Positions 22,953-31,115 of a stretch of DNA of 39,453 nucleotides are shown one piece after another. This DNA is from Paraburkholderia tropica (lineage in GTDB: Bacteria; Pseudomonadota; Gammaproteobacteria; Burkholderiales; Burkholderiaceae). Where the stretch lies: contig NZ_CAJZAR010000103.1 in the NCBI RefSeq assembly GCF_914484835.1, positions 1-39,453 of the forward strand. The letters are read 5' to 3'. A program made the position numbers and the translations under genes. The stretch's first letter is position 1, and the number at the start of each line of letters is the position of its first letter. The notes below the pieces were generated by a model, which was given only the letters and a program-made list of their open reading frames with translations, was not told the DNA's origin and did not search any database.

Positions 22953-23000
22953 GTGCCACGTTGTTGTGGCGCTCATTTGCGGCGCATGCGCCGCGCGAGC

Positions 23001-23654
23001 TTAGCCGCCCTGATGCTGCGCCGTCGCGCGCAGATAGACTTCCACGCGGCGGTTCGCGGCGCGGCCGGTTTCGGTGCTGTTGTCGGCGACCGGTTGCGTG
23101 TCGCCGCGGCCTTCGGCGGCCATGCGCTGCATCGGGATGCCGCGCGAGGCGAGGTAGTTCACGACGCTCTGCGCGCGGTTGACCGACAGCGTCTGGTTGT
23201 ACGCCGGCTGGCCGGTGTTATCCGTATGGCCGACGACCGAGGCGACCACTTCCGGGTTCTGCTGCAGCGTCTGCGCGACCTGGTCGAGCACCGGCGCGAA
23301 CGACGGCTTGATCGCGTAGCTGTTCGTGTCGAACGTCACGTTGCTCGGGATGTTGAGCTTGAGCGAGCCGTCCGGCTGCTCGGTGATCTGCGTGCCCGTG
23401 CCCTTGGTTGCGCCCGAGAGCTTGTTCTTGATGTTCTGCCAGTTGTAGCCGGTGACGCCACCGACCAGCGCGCCTGCACCCGCGCCGATTGCTGCACCCT
23501 TGCCGCCGCCGAAGATCGCGCCGATCGCGGCGCCCGTGCCCGCGCCGACGCCGGTGCCGAGCGCCGTGTCGGTGCCCTGCTGGGTCGCGCAGCCGGCGAC
23601 GAGCGCGCCGGCGACAGCGAAGACGGACAGGCGGGTCAAGATTCTTGTGTTCAT
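23001..23654 (-). CDS. OmpA-family peptidoglycan-binding lipoprotein with glycine-zipper domain
   Basis: The 217-residue protein starts with a lipoprotein signal peptide ending in the lipobox VAGC, so it is probably lipid-anchored. A glycine-zipper segment (about 30-70, alternating GxxxG such as GAGTGAAIGAIFGGGKG) may insert in membrane. The C-terminal OmpA-like domain binds peptidoglycan and shows the conserved VVGHTDNTG, LSVNRAQSVVNYL and NRRVEVYL. GAGAGGAAGG lies just before the ATG. The design resembles YiaD/Pal-type envelope proteins; it is expected to tether or stabilise the outer membrane. It is divergent from apbC. Confidence 0.94.
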   Translation of the reverse strand: MNTRILTRLSVFAVAGALVAGCATQQGTDTALGTGVGAGTGAAIGAIFGGGKGAAIGAGAGALVGGVTGYNWQNIKNKLSGATKGTGTQITEQPDGSLKLNIPSNVTFDTNSYAIKPSFAPVLDQVAQTLQQNPEVVASVVGHTDNTGQPAYNQTLSVNRAQSVVNYLASRGIPMQRMAAEGRGDTQPVADNSTETGRAANRRVEVYLRATAQHQGG

Positions 23655-23974
23655 TTTCAATCCTTCCTCTCTTGAGTGGAACGTGACGGCTGCGTGCGCC
23701 TCGCGTGGTCCCCGATTGCAGTCAGGGTCTTCAAACGACGCAGGGCGGCAGCTACTACAATGACGGCTTGAGGGCTTGCTTGCGTCGTGTCGCATCGGGT
23801 ACACCCGTTGCTCGACGGCCGCTCGACAAACGCTTGCGCGGATCAGGATGACCGTTGCCGCGAAGCGTGCCTTGTCGCAGACAATTGCGCAATCCAGCTT
23901 AACAATTTCTTTCGATTTTCGGCGCCAGAGCGGCTCGATGCCGCTTGCGCCGGCGCATTCCCCACGGAGTTTCA
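23655..23974. other. Divergent intergenic region, OmpA-like lipoprotein / apbC
   Basis: The 320 bases contain the ribosome-binding sites of both flanking genes and a less GC-rich stretch (about 23880-23930) with the 10-bp palindrome ATTGCGCAAT and TTAACAATTTC, the likeliest apbC promoter zone. No convincing -35/-10 pair, gene or RNA is seen. Confidence 0.5.
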
Positions 23975-25063
23975 ATGAGCATAGATCGGGCATTGGTCGA
24001 CGCCGCGCTTGCGGCCCTCGCGGACCCCAACACGGGCAAGCCGTACACGGTTGCCAAGGGCGTGCGCAACGTCACGATCGACGGCGGCACGGTGGGCGTC
24101 GAGATCGTGCTCGGCTACCCGGCGAAGAGTCAGTACGACGCGGTGCGCGCGCAGGTGGAAGCCGCGCTGGCCGCGGTGCCGGGCGTCGCGTCGAGCCGCG
24201 TGAGCGTGCGTCACGAAGTGGCCGCGCACACGGTGCAGCGCGGCGTGAAGCTGCTGCCGAACGTGAAGAACATCGTGGCCGTCGCGTCGGGCAAGGGCGG
24301 CGTGGGCAAGAGCACAACCGCCGTGAATCTCGCGCTCGCGCTGGCGGCCGAGGGCGCCTCGGTCGGTGTGCTCGACGCGGACATCTACGGCCCGTCGCTG
24401 CCGATGATGCTCGGCATCGAAGGCCGCCCCGAGTCGCCGGACGGCCAGTCGATGAATCCGCTCGAAGGCCACGGCGTGCAGGCCAACTCGATCGGCTTCC
24501 TCGTCGATCAGGATAATCCGATGGTCTGGCGCGGCCCGATGGCGACGTCGGCGCTCGAACAGCTGCTGCGTCAGACGAACTGGCGCGACCTCGACTATCT
24601 GGTGGTCGACATGCCGCCGGGCACGGGCGACATCCAGCTCACGCTGTCGCAGCGCGTGCCGGTCACGGGCGCCGTGATCGTGACGACGCCGCAGGACATC
24701 GCGCTGCTCGACGCCAAGAAGGGCCTCAAGATGTTCGAGAAAGTGGGCATTCCGATTCTCGGCATCGTCGAGAACATGGCCGTGCACGTGTGCTCGAACT
24801 GCGGCCACGCCGAGCACATCTTCGGCGCGGGCGGCGGCGAGCGCATGGCGAAGGAGTATGGCGTCGAGGTGCTCGGCAGCCTGCCGCTCGATATCTCGAT
24901 CCGCGAGCAGGCCGATTCGGGCCATCCGACCGTGGTCGCCAACCCGGACGGCCAGGTCGCGTCGACCTACAAGGCAATCGCCCGCCGTGTCGCGATCCAG
25001 ATTGCCGAACGCGCCCGCGACATGACTTCGAAGTTCCCGACCATCGTCGTGCAGAACACCTGA
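23975..25063 (+). CDS. apbC: Iron-sulfur cluster carrier protein ApbC (Mrp/NBP35 family P-loop ATPase)
   Basis: This 362-residue protein carries and transfers 4Fe-4S clusters in the cytoplasm. The N-terminal MIP18/DUF59-like domain (about 1-90) is followed by the deviant Walker A GKGGVGKST at 106-114, LDADIYGPSLPMMLG, VDMPPGTGDIQLTLSQ, and the cluster-binding CxxC at Cys273/Cys276 in CSNCGHAEHIFG. The ATG at 23975 has ACGGAG upstream; an in-frame ATG ten codons earlier has no such site. It stands alone, divergent from the lipoprotein gene. A hairpin CCTTGC/GCAAGG about 30 bases downstream lacks a T run. Confidence 0.96.
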   Translation: MSIDRALVDAALAALADPNTGKPYTVAKGVRNVTIDGGTVGVEIVLGYPAKSQYDAVRAQVEAALAAVPGVASSRVSVRHEVAAHTVQRGVKLLPNVKNIVAVASGKGGVGKSTTAVNLALALAAEGASVGVLDADIYGPSLPMMLGIEGRPESPDGQSMNPLEGHGVQANSIGFLVDQDNPMVWRGPMATSALEQLLRQTNWRDLDYLVVDMPPGTGDIQLTLSQRVPVTGAVIVTTPQDIALLDAKKGLKMFEKVGIPILGIVENMAVHVCSNCGHAEHIFGAGGGERMAKEYGVEVLGSLPLDISIREQADSGHPTVVANPDGQVASTYKAIARRVAIQIAERARDMTSKFPTIVVQNT

Positions 25064-25267
25064 ACGGCGGCGTCATCCGCGCGCGGCTGCCCATCCCTTG
25101 CCGGGCAAGGCTTGCGGCGGCGCGCGCGGTGCGCCTCGCCGCGCGCGTGGAAGGCGCGGAGAAGGCGCGCGCAAGCCACGCGGGAGCGCGTGCGCGCGGT
25201 ATCATGTGGAATTCACGGGTCCAGATCGACGGCCGCAGGGGCGGACGCGAGACGGCAAGAGGATCGC

Positions 25268-25804
25268 ATGGTTAAAGGGAACGACAGGAACGCGGGAAAC
25301 GCAGTCGTGCTGGCCGTGGTTGCGTGTGCGCTGCTGGGCGGCTGCACGAGCTTCATGGGGCAGCAGGACAAGCGCGCAGGCGCGCAGGTGCTGCCCACGG
25401 TCGGCAGCCAGGTGCGCGGCACCGTGTCCTTCGTCGAGCGTTCGGACGGTGTGCAGGTGAGCTATAACCTCGCCGGGTTGCCGCCCGACAGCGACCATGC
25501 GCTGCAGGTCCACGAGCGCGGCGATTGCAATGCCGCCGACGCCTCCAGCGCGGGCGCCGTGTTCGCGCCCGCCGCCGACCGGCTCAAGCCCGGCGCGCGC
25601 GTGGAAGGCGACCTCGGCAATATCCATGCGGATTCGAACGGCGTGGCCATCGGCTTCATCGTCGCGCCCGACGTTTCGCTCGACGGTGTGCGCTCGGTGC
25701 TCCAGCGCGCCGTGCTCGTCCATCACGACGCCATCGACCCGTATGCGTATCCGCAGCACGGCACCGGTCCGGCGCTCGCGTGCGGTGTCATCAAGGTGCA
25801 ATAA
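25268..25804 (+). CDS. SodC-like (Cu/Zn superoxide dismutase fold) lipoprotein, metal ligands degenerate
   Basis: The 178-residue product has a lipoprotein signal (lipobox LLGGC, Cys26) and a clear SodC domain: HALQVHERGDC, SSAGAVFAP, GDLGNIHADSNGVA, RAVLVHHDA and LACGVIKV. By hand alignment with bovine SOD1, copper ligand His44 is Gln80, the bridging His61 is Val98, zinc His69 and His78 are missing and active-site Arg143 is Ala169. Only two Cu histidines (His82, His152), the zinc Asp (Asp115) and both disulfide cysteines (Cys87, Cys172) remain. It is therefore unlikely to dismutate superoxide normally. An AGAGG site precedes ATG 25268, and TATCAT (25200-25205) is a possible -10 box. Confidence 0.88.
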   Translation: MVKGNDRNAGNAVVLAVVACALLGGCTSFMGQQDKRAGAQVLPTVGSQVRGTVSFVERSDGVQVSYNLAGLPPDSDHALQVHERGDCNAADASSAGAVFAPAADRLKPGARVEGDLGNIHADSNGVAIGFIVAPDVSLDGVRSVLQRAVLVHHDAIDPYAYPQHGTGPALACGVIKVQ

Positions 25805-26182
25805 GCCCGGCGATCTCGCGCGAGCGGACGCCCAGCCCGGCCCGGTTCTCCCCGATTGCCACCGATTCCCTTCGATTCGCGCCCGCCCGAAGCGGTCCTC
25901 GCAAACAACGCTTGCATTGCAGCGCCCGAGCGCGCATGATGCGCCGCGGCAAAGCCATGGCGCCCATGCAGTTCGCGTCGGACGTACCCGGCGGCCTATC
26001 GAGAGGCGCACCGCGATGCACACCGCGAGACGCACTTCGCGTCGCACTTCGCGGCACGCCGACTCACATCGCGTAAAATAGGCGCCTTTCGCGAATGGCC
26101 CGCCCGGCGGCCCGTTCGCGCGGCTTTCCCCCGGGTCGCGGCCCGGGGTTACCTCCCCGTTTTTTCTGGACCGTAGCGAAAC
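25805..26182. other. Intergenic region upstream of dcd
   Basis: The 378 bases hold an exact 12-bp tandem repeat (CGCACTTCGCG followed by one variable base, 26031-26054), a TAAAAT box (26074-26079) about 104 bases before dcd, and a hairpin CCCCGGG/CCCGGGG (26129-26148) in the presumed dcd leader. A T run follows that hairpin only after about 11 bases. I see no gene or RNA. Confidence 0.5.
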
Positions 26183-26752
26183 ATGGCAATCAAATCCGAC
26201 AAGTGGATCCGGCGCATGGCCGAAGAGCAGAACATGATCGAGCCGTTCGTGCGCGACCAGGTCCGCATGTCGGAAGACGGCCGCAAGATCGTGAGCTACG
26301 GCACGTCGAGCTACGGCTACGACATCCGCTGCGCCGACGAATTCAAGATCTTCACGAACATCAATTCGACCATCGTCGATCCGAAGAACTTCGACGAGAA
26401 GTCGTTCGTGGACTTCAAGGGCGACGTCTGCATCATCCCGCCGAATTCGTTCGCGCTGGCGCGCACGGTCGAGTATTTCCGCATTCCGCGCAACGTGCTC
26501 ACGGTCTGCCTCGGCAAGTCGACCTATGCGCGCTGCGGCATCATCGTGAACGTCACGCCGTTCGAGCCCGAGTGGGAAGGCTACGTGACGCTCGAATTCT
26601 CGAATACGACACCTTTGCCTGCGAAAATCTACGCGAACGAAGGCGTGGCTCAAGTGCTCTTTTTCGAGAGCGACGAGATCTGCGAGGTGTCCTACGCCGA
26701 TCGCGGCGGCAAGTATCAAGGTCAGCACGGCGTCACGCTGCCGAAGACCTGA
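26183..26752 (+). CDS. dcd: dCTP deaminase
   Basis: This 189-residue trimeric enzyme deaminates dCTP to dUTP, the main source of dTMP precursors in many proteobacteria. It has the family motifs SSYGYDIRC, the phosphate-contacting PPNSFALARTVEYF, GKSTYARCG with the nucleotide-binding SxxxR, and TPFEPEWEGYVTLEFSN including the catalytic glutamate. The C-terminus ends GGKYQGQHGVTLPKT, as usual. The start ATG is preceded by the leader described upstream. A decarboxylase gene follows after an 88-base gap containing a terminator-like hairpin. Confidence 0.98.
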   Translation: MAIKSDKWIRRMAEEQNMIEPFVRDQVRMSEDGRKIVSYGTSSYGYDIRCADEFKIFTNINSTIVDPKNFDEKSFVDFKGDVCIIPPNSFALARTVEYFRIPRNVLTVCLGKSTYARCGIIVNVTPFEPEWEGYVTLEFSNTTPLPAKIYANEGVAQVLFFESDEICEVSYADRGGKYQGQHGVTLPKT

Positions 26753-26792
26753 GTTCGAGCGCAAACCCACTCCGGCTTCAACGACATACGGG

Positions 26793-26828
26793 GACCGCTG
26801 CGCGTCTAAAGCAGCGGTCGTTTCTTTT
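26793..26828 (+). terminator. Terminator-like hairpin between dcd and the decarboxylase gene
   Basis: GACCGCTGC pairs perfectly with GCAGCGGTC around a 9-base loop, followed by GTTTCTTTT. The T tract touches the GGAG ribosome-binding site (26829-26832) of the next gene, so this is either the dcd terminator placed very close to the next start, or an attenuator in that gene's leader. Confidence 0.8.
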
Positions 26829-26840
26829 GGAGATTCGCCC

Positions 26841-29120
26841 ATGAAGTTTCGCTTTCCCGTCGTCATCATCGACGAAGACTTTCGCTCCGAGAACATCTCG
26901 GGTTCCGGCATCCGCGCACTCGCCGAAGCCATCGAGAAAGAGGGCGCCGAAGTCCTCGGGCTGACGAGTTACGGCGACCTGACGTCGTTCGCGCAGCAGT
27001 CGAGCCGCGCGGCCTGCTTCATCCTGTCGATCGACGACGACGAACTGCTGCCCTACGTGGAAGGCACCGACGGCGAAGCGCCCGAGCACGCGCCCGCGAT
27101 CGTCGCGCTGCGCGCGTTCATGGAAGCGGTGCGCAAGCGCAACGCCGACATCCCGATCTTCCTGTACGGCGAAACGCGCACCTCGCGCCATCTGCCCAAC
27201 GACATCCTGCGCGAGCTGCACGGCTTCATCCACATGTTCGAGGACACGCCGGAGTTCGTGGCGCGCCACGTCATCCGCGAAGCGAAGGTGTATCTCGACG
27301 CGCTGTCGCCGCCGTTCTTCAAGGAACTCGTCAAGTACGCCGACGAAGGCTCGTACTCGTGGCACTGCCCGGGTCACTCGGGCGGCGTGGCGTTCCTGAA
27401 GAACCCGCTCGGCCAGATGTTCCACCAGTTCTTCGGCGAGAACATGCTGCGCGCCGACGTCTGCAACGCCGTGGAAGAACTCGGCCAGCTGCTCGATCAC
27501 ACCGGCCCGGTCGCGGCTTCGGAGCGCAACGCGGCGCGCATTTTCAGCGCGGACCACGTGTTCTTCGTGACCAACGGCACGTCGACTTCGAACAAGATCG
27601 TCTGGCACGCGACGGTTGCGCCGGGCGACATCGTGCTGGTCGACCGCAACTGCCACAAGTCGATCCTGCACGCGATCACGATGACGGGCGCGATCCCCGT
27701 GTTCCTCACGCCGACGCGCAACAACTTCGGCATCATCGGCCCGATTCCGCGCGACGAGTTCAAGCCGGAAAACATCCGCAAGAAGATCGAGGCGAATCCG
27801 TTCGCCCGTGAAGCGCTCGCGAAGAACCCGAACGTCAAGCCGCGCATTCTCACGATCACGCAGAGCACCTACGACGGCGTGGTCTACAACGTCGAGATGA
27901 TCAAGGATCTGCTCGGCGATATGCTCGACACGCTGCACTTCGACGAAGCCTGGCTGCCGCACGCCGAATTCCACGAGTTCTACCAGGACATGCACGCGAT
28001 CGGCGCGGGCCGTCCGCGCACCAAGGCGCTCGTGTTCGCGACGCACTCGACGCACAAGCTGCTGGCCGGCATCTCGCAGGCTTCGCAGATCGTCGTGCAG
28101 GACTCGGAAGACAGCGCGTTCGACCGCCATCGTTTCAACGAGGCGTATCTGATGCACACGTCGACCTCGCCGCAGTACGCGATCATCGCGTCGTGCGACG
28201 TGGCCGCCGCGATGATGGAAGCGCCGGGCGGCCCGGCGCTCGTGGAAGAATCGATCGCCGAGGCGCTCGACTTCCGCCGCGCGATGCGCAAGGTCGACGC
28301 CGAATACGGCGACGACTGGTTCTTCCAGGTCTGGGGCCCGGAAGAACTGGCCGAGGAAGGCATCGGCTCGCGCGAGGACTGGATCCTGCGCCCGAACGAC
28401 CACTGGCACGGCTTCGGCGCGCTGGCGGAAGGCTTCAACATGCTCGACCCGATCAAGGCGACCATCGTCACGCCGGGTCTGGACGTGGACGGCGAGTTCG
28501 GCGAGTCGGGCATTCCGGCCGCGATCGTCACGAAGTACCTGGCCGAGCACGGCATCATCGTCGAGAAGACCGGTCTGTATTCGTTCTTCATCATGTTCAC
28601 GATCGGCATCACGAAGGGCCGCTGGAACTCGATGGTCACCGAACTCCAGCAGTTCAAGGACGACTACGACAACAACCAGCCGCTGTGGCGCGTGCTGCCT
28701 GAATTCGTGGCGCAGCATCCGATGTACGAGCGCATGGGCCTGCGCGATCTGTGCCAGCAGATCCACAGCGTCTACCGCGCCAACGACATCGCGCGTCTGA
28801 CGACCGAGATGTATCTGTCGACGATGGAACCGGCGATGAAGCCGTCCGACGCGTTCGCCAAGCTCGCGCACCGCGAGATCGACCGCGTGCCCATCGACGA
28901 ACTCGAAGGCCGCGTGACGTCGATCCTGCTCACGCCGTACCCGCCGGGCATTCCGCTGCTGATTCCGGGCGAGCGCTTCAACAAGACGATCGTGAACTAC
29001 CTCAAGTTCGCGCGCGAATTCAACGAGCGCTTCCCGGGTTTCCACACCGATATCCACGGACTCGTGGGCGAGACCATCAACGGCCGCATCGAGTATTTCG
29101 TGGATTGCGTGCGCGCCTGA
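26841..29120 (+). CDS. Biodegradative arginine/lysine/ornithine decarboxylase (AdiA/CadA fold-type I family)
   Basis: The 759-residue length equals that of E. coli AdiA. An N-terminal wing (response-regulator-like fold, about 1-130) precedes the PLP domain, with HCPGHSGGVAFLKNP, TNGTSTSNKIV, DRNCHKSILHA, FDEAWLPHAEFH, and the PLP Schiff-base lysine in ATHSTHKLLAG (Lys406). The C-terminal domain has PYPPGIPLLIPGE. The enzyme decarboxylates a basic amino acid, consuming a proton and giving agmatine, cadaverine or putrescine; the substrate cannot be settled by reading. No antiporter gene is adjacent, so the classical acid-resistance pairing is not visible. The LprI-like gene follows 17 bases later. 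Confidence 0.93.
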   Translation: MKFRFPVVIIDEDFRSENISGSGIRALAEAIEKEGAEVLGLTSYGDLTSFAQQSSRAACFILSIDDDELLPYVEGTDGEAPEHAPAIVALRAFMEAVRKRNADIPIFLYGETRTSRHLPNDILRELHGFIHMFEDTPEFVARHVIREAKVYLDALSPPFFKELVKYADEGSYSWHCPGHSGGVAFLKNPLGQMFHQFFGENMLRADVCNAVEELGQLLDHTGPVAASERNAARIFSADHVFFVTNGTSTSNKIVWHATVAPGDIVLVDRNCHKSILHAITMTGAIPVFLTPTRNNFGIIGPIPRDEFKPENIRKKIEANPFAREALAKNPNVKPRILTITQSTYDGVVYNVEMIKDLLGDMLDTLHFDEAWLPHAEFHEFYQDMHAIGAGRPRTKALVFATHSTHKLLAGISQASQIVVQDSEDSAFDRHRFNEAYLMHTSTSPQYAIIASCDVAAAMMEAPGGPALVEESIAEALDFRRAMRKVDAEYGDDWFFQVWGPEELAEEGIGSREDWILRPNDHWHGFGALAEGFNMLDPIKATIVTPGLDVDGEFGESGIPAAIVTKYLAEHGIIVEKTGLYSFFIMFTIGITKGRWNSMVTELQQFKDDYDNNQPLWRVLPEFVAQHPMYERMGLRDLCQQIHSVYRANDIARLTTEMYLSTMEPAMKPSDAFAKLAHREIDRVPIDELEGRVTSILLTPYPPGIPLLIPGERFNKTIVNYLKFAREFNERFPGFHTDIHGLVGETINGRIEYFVDCVRA

Positions 29121-29137
29121 GCGCGGAGGCGGGCGGC

Positions 29138-29851
29138 ATGACGGTGCGGATGACGGTGCGAACTTCGCGAACCCTGCGGGCGCTGACGGCTTCGCTGGCG
29201 CTGGCGGCGACGATGTTCGCCGCCGCGCCCGCGCGCGCCGAGGTGGCGGCCGCCGATCCGATCGATACGGCCATGCGCGCGTGTCTCGCGCGCGCGGACC
29301 GCTCGACGACGGCGGGGCAGATCCAGTGCATGGAGGAGGCGCGCGGCGCATGGCGCGCCGCCGCCGAAACCGCGCTCGTGCAACTGAACGCGAAGCTCAA
29401 ACCGGCGGATCAAAAGCGCTGGAAGCTGAGCCAGCAGAAGTGGGTGGCGTGGCGCGATGCCGAGGACACCATGCTCGGCGCGGCGTTCGCCACCACGAGC
29501 GGCAGCACGTATCAGCTCTACGAGGCGGACATGCGTTTGCAGCCGGTGCGCGACCGCGCGCTCGCGCTGCGCAACGAAGCCGCGAGCTGGGACGGCCAGC
29601 CGCCGCGCGCCCGCGCCTGTAGCGCCGACGCGCGCTGCGAGCACGTGAGCTACGACCTCAATCGTTACTACCGCCAGCTTTACGCGCGCATGCCGAAGCA
29701 CGCGCGGCCCGCCGTGTCGCGCGCGCAGAGCGCGTGGCGCGCATACCGCGACGTGACCACGCCGCTGATCGACGAGCGCTCGCGGCTCGATCTGCTCGGC
29801 GCGCGGCTCGCTACGTTGAAGCGTTTGTCGGAGACGGTGAACAACCGCTGA
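29138..29851 (+). CDS. LprI-like (DUF1311) secreted protein
   Basis: The 237-residue protein begins with a signal peptide (LTASLALAATMFAAAPARA) and continues with a helical, cysteine-containing periplasmic region. AMRACLARADR...QIQCMEEAR and LSQQKWVAWRDAEDTMLG are typical of DUF1311/LprI proteins, and KHARPAVSRAQSAWRAYRD suggests a second diverged unit. LprI of Mycobacterium tuberculosis inhibits lysozyme; that role is not assured here. GGAGG lies 8 bases before ATG 29138. A 12-bp duplication makes the protein begin MTVRMTVR, giving two possible starts (29138 and 29150). It probably shares a message with the decarboxylase 17 bases upstream. Confidence 0.82.
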   Translation: MTVRMTVRTSRTLRALTASLALAATMFAAAPARAEVAAADPIDTAMRACLARADRSTTAGQIQCMEEARGAWRAAAETALVQLNAKLKPADQKRWKLSQQKWVAWRDAEDTMLGAAFATTSGSTYQLYEADMRLQPVRDRALALRNEAASWDGQPPRARACSADARCEHVSYDLNRYYRQLYARMPKHARPAVSRAQSAWRAYRDVTTPLIDERSRLDLLGARLATLKRLSETVNNR

Positions 29852-29878
29852 GCGTCTGAGCGCTTTGCCGATCGCATG

Positions 29879-29922
29879 AAAAAACCGGCGTGAATCCTCG
29901 TGATTCACGCCGGTTTTGTTTT
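29879..29922. terminator. Strong bidirectional terminator, LprI-like / bestrophin-like genes
   Basis: A 16-bp perfect stem (AAAACCGGCGTGAATC with its complement, 29881-29917) around a 5-base loop has an A run on the left and TTTTGTTTT on the right. It separates the two convergent genes. Confidence 0.95.
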
Positions 29923-29942
29923 GTGTGCGATGCCTTGCGGCG

Positions 29943-30872
29943 TCAGTCGAGAATGAATTGCTCGGGCGGATGCGACGGCGTATGCGTCGGGTCGCCGAGC
30001 AGATCGTGCAGCGCGGACTCGATGCCCGTCGACATCGCGTTGAGCGCAAGATCGTTGTCTTCGGTGCCGAACGGGTCTTCGATCTGCGAGGCGATCGCTT
30101 CGTGCGCCATGAACGCGTAGGCCACGAACACGGCGAAGATCGGCGTGAGCGCGCCGATGCTGTCCACGAGCCCGAACGGCAGCAGCGCGCAGAAGAAGTA
30201 GACGGTGCGATGAATCATCACCGTGTAGGCGAACGGCAGCGGCGTGGAGGCGATGCGCTCGCAGCCGCCGATCACGTCGGAGAGGCCGTTCAGATTGCGC
30301 TCGAACGCGAGCACCGCATAGCCGTCCAGCCGGCCCGCGCGCACTTCGCCGCGCATCCATTCGGACGCGCCGAGCAGCAGCGTGGCGGGACGGAATTGCG
30401 AGGCCATCGCGCGTTCGACCAGCGCGGGCGGCAGACGCGATTCGAGATCGGCGCGCGGGTCGGTATGACGCAGCTGATGGCGCAGCGCGTGCGGCATCGC
30501 GCAGAGAATCTCGACGAACGGACGCGCGTGCGCGCGCGCATCTTCGCCGTCGGCGGGCTTGACGAGCGTGAGCGCCTGGCGCGTAAGCGAGCGCGATTCG
30601 TTGAGCAGTTGCCCCCAGAGCTTGCGGCCTTCCCAGTAGCGGTCGTAGCTCGCGTTGTTGCGAAAGCCAAGAAACACGGCGAGCGCGATGCCGATCAGCG
30701 AAAACGGCACCGTGCTCAGGTTCACGGTCACGCGCAGGATGTGATCGTGCGCGGCGACGGCCACGATCGACAGGCACAAGACGATAAAGAGCCGCGGCAG
30801 CAGTTGCGGCAGGACGGAACCGCGCCACGCGAGCAGCATGCGGAACCAGTTGAGGCGAGGGCGGACGATCAT
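29943..30872 (-). CDS. Bestrophin-family membrane protein (putative chloride channel)
   Basis: The 309-residue protein matches the bacterial bestrophin (UPF0187/YneE) family. It starts IVRPRLNWFRMLLAWRGSVL, followed by a membrane segment (LFIVLCLSIVAVAA), the highly conserved PFSLIGIALAVFLGFRNNASYDRYWEGRK, and a C-terminal part with PLPFAYTVMIHRTVYFFCALLPFG and EIEDPFG-like SQIEDPFGTEDNDL. Bacterial bestrophins form pentameric ion channels in the inner membrane. The gene stands alone between two strong terminators. Its physiological role is not indicated by the neighbours. Confidence 0.95.
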   Translation of the reverse strand: MIVRPRLNWFRMLLAWRGSVLPQLLPRLFIVLCLSIVAVAAHDHILRVTVNLSTVPFSLIGIALAVFLGFRNNASYDRYWEGRKLWGQLLNESRSLTRQALTLVKPADGEDARAHARPFVEILCAMPHALRHQLRHTDPRADLESRLPPALVERAMASQFRPATLLLGASEWMRGEVRAGRLDGYAVLAFERNLNGLSDVIGGCERIASTPLPFAYTVMIHRTVYFFCALLPFGLVDSIGALTPIFAVFVAYAFMAHEAIASQIEDPFGTEDNDLALNAMSTGIESALHDLLGDPTHTPSHPPEQFILD

Positions 30873-31005
30873 CGGGACGGACTCGGAGCAGATTCGGGCA
30901 GGAACGCTACAGGGATGATGTCGATTCTAGGTCATGGGGCGCGATCGTCAGGCGTACAACTCGGCCCATTCGAAGCGGGTACAGCCGTGCCGCCGGTGTG
31001 CGCGC

Positions 31006-31050
31006 AAAAAACAAAACGGGCGCGCGACGTTGTCCGTCGCGCGCCCGTTT
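31006..31050 (-). terminator. argH terminator
   Basis: A 16-bp perfect stem (AAACGGGCGCGCGACG, 31014-31029, with 31035-31050) is followed on the minus strand by TTGTTTTTTGCG. It lies 66 bases past the argH stop. Confidence 0.92.
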
Positions 31051-31115
31051 CGTGTTCATGGCCAGGCGGGCCGCTGCGCGTTGGCGCTTGTTCTGCGCTT
31101 GTTCCGCGCGTGCGC

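Larger units (their letters stand above)
22508..23000. other. Non-coding region between metG and the OmpA-like lipoprotein gene
   Basis: This 493-base stretch holds a metG promoter candidate (22545-22550), a 10-bp repeat array (22641-22680), an orphan minus-strand terminator (22708-22735), a GC hairpin (22768-22780) and the terminator of the lipoprotein gene (22919-22952). Reading frames cross it on both strands: on plus a possible 46-codon frame from ATG 22757, one base after AGGAG, to 22897; on minus a frame with a leucine-codon run. Neither resembles a known protein, and an unannotated small RNA or leader is possible. Confidence 0.55.

Noticed and set aside
26129..26165. Hairpin plus T run before dcd as an intrinsic terminator
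   Set aside because: The T run starts about 11 bases after the stem, too far for a normal intrinsic terminator.
25202..26932. 576-codon minus-strand frame crossing the sodC-like gene, a gap and dcd
   Set aside because: It spans two good plus-strand genes and non-coding DNA; no motif or ribosome-binding site supports it.
26778..29351. 857-codon open frame antisense to the decarboxylase gene
   Set aside because: Same shadow-frame character; the decarboxylase has all catalytic motifs.
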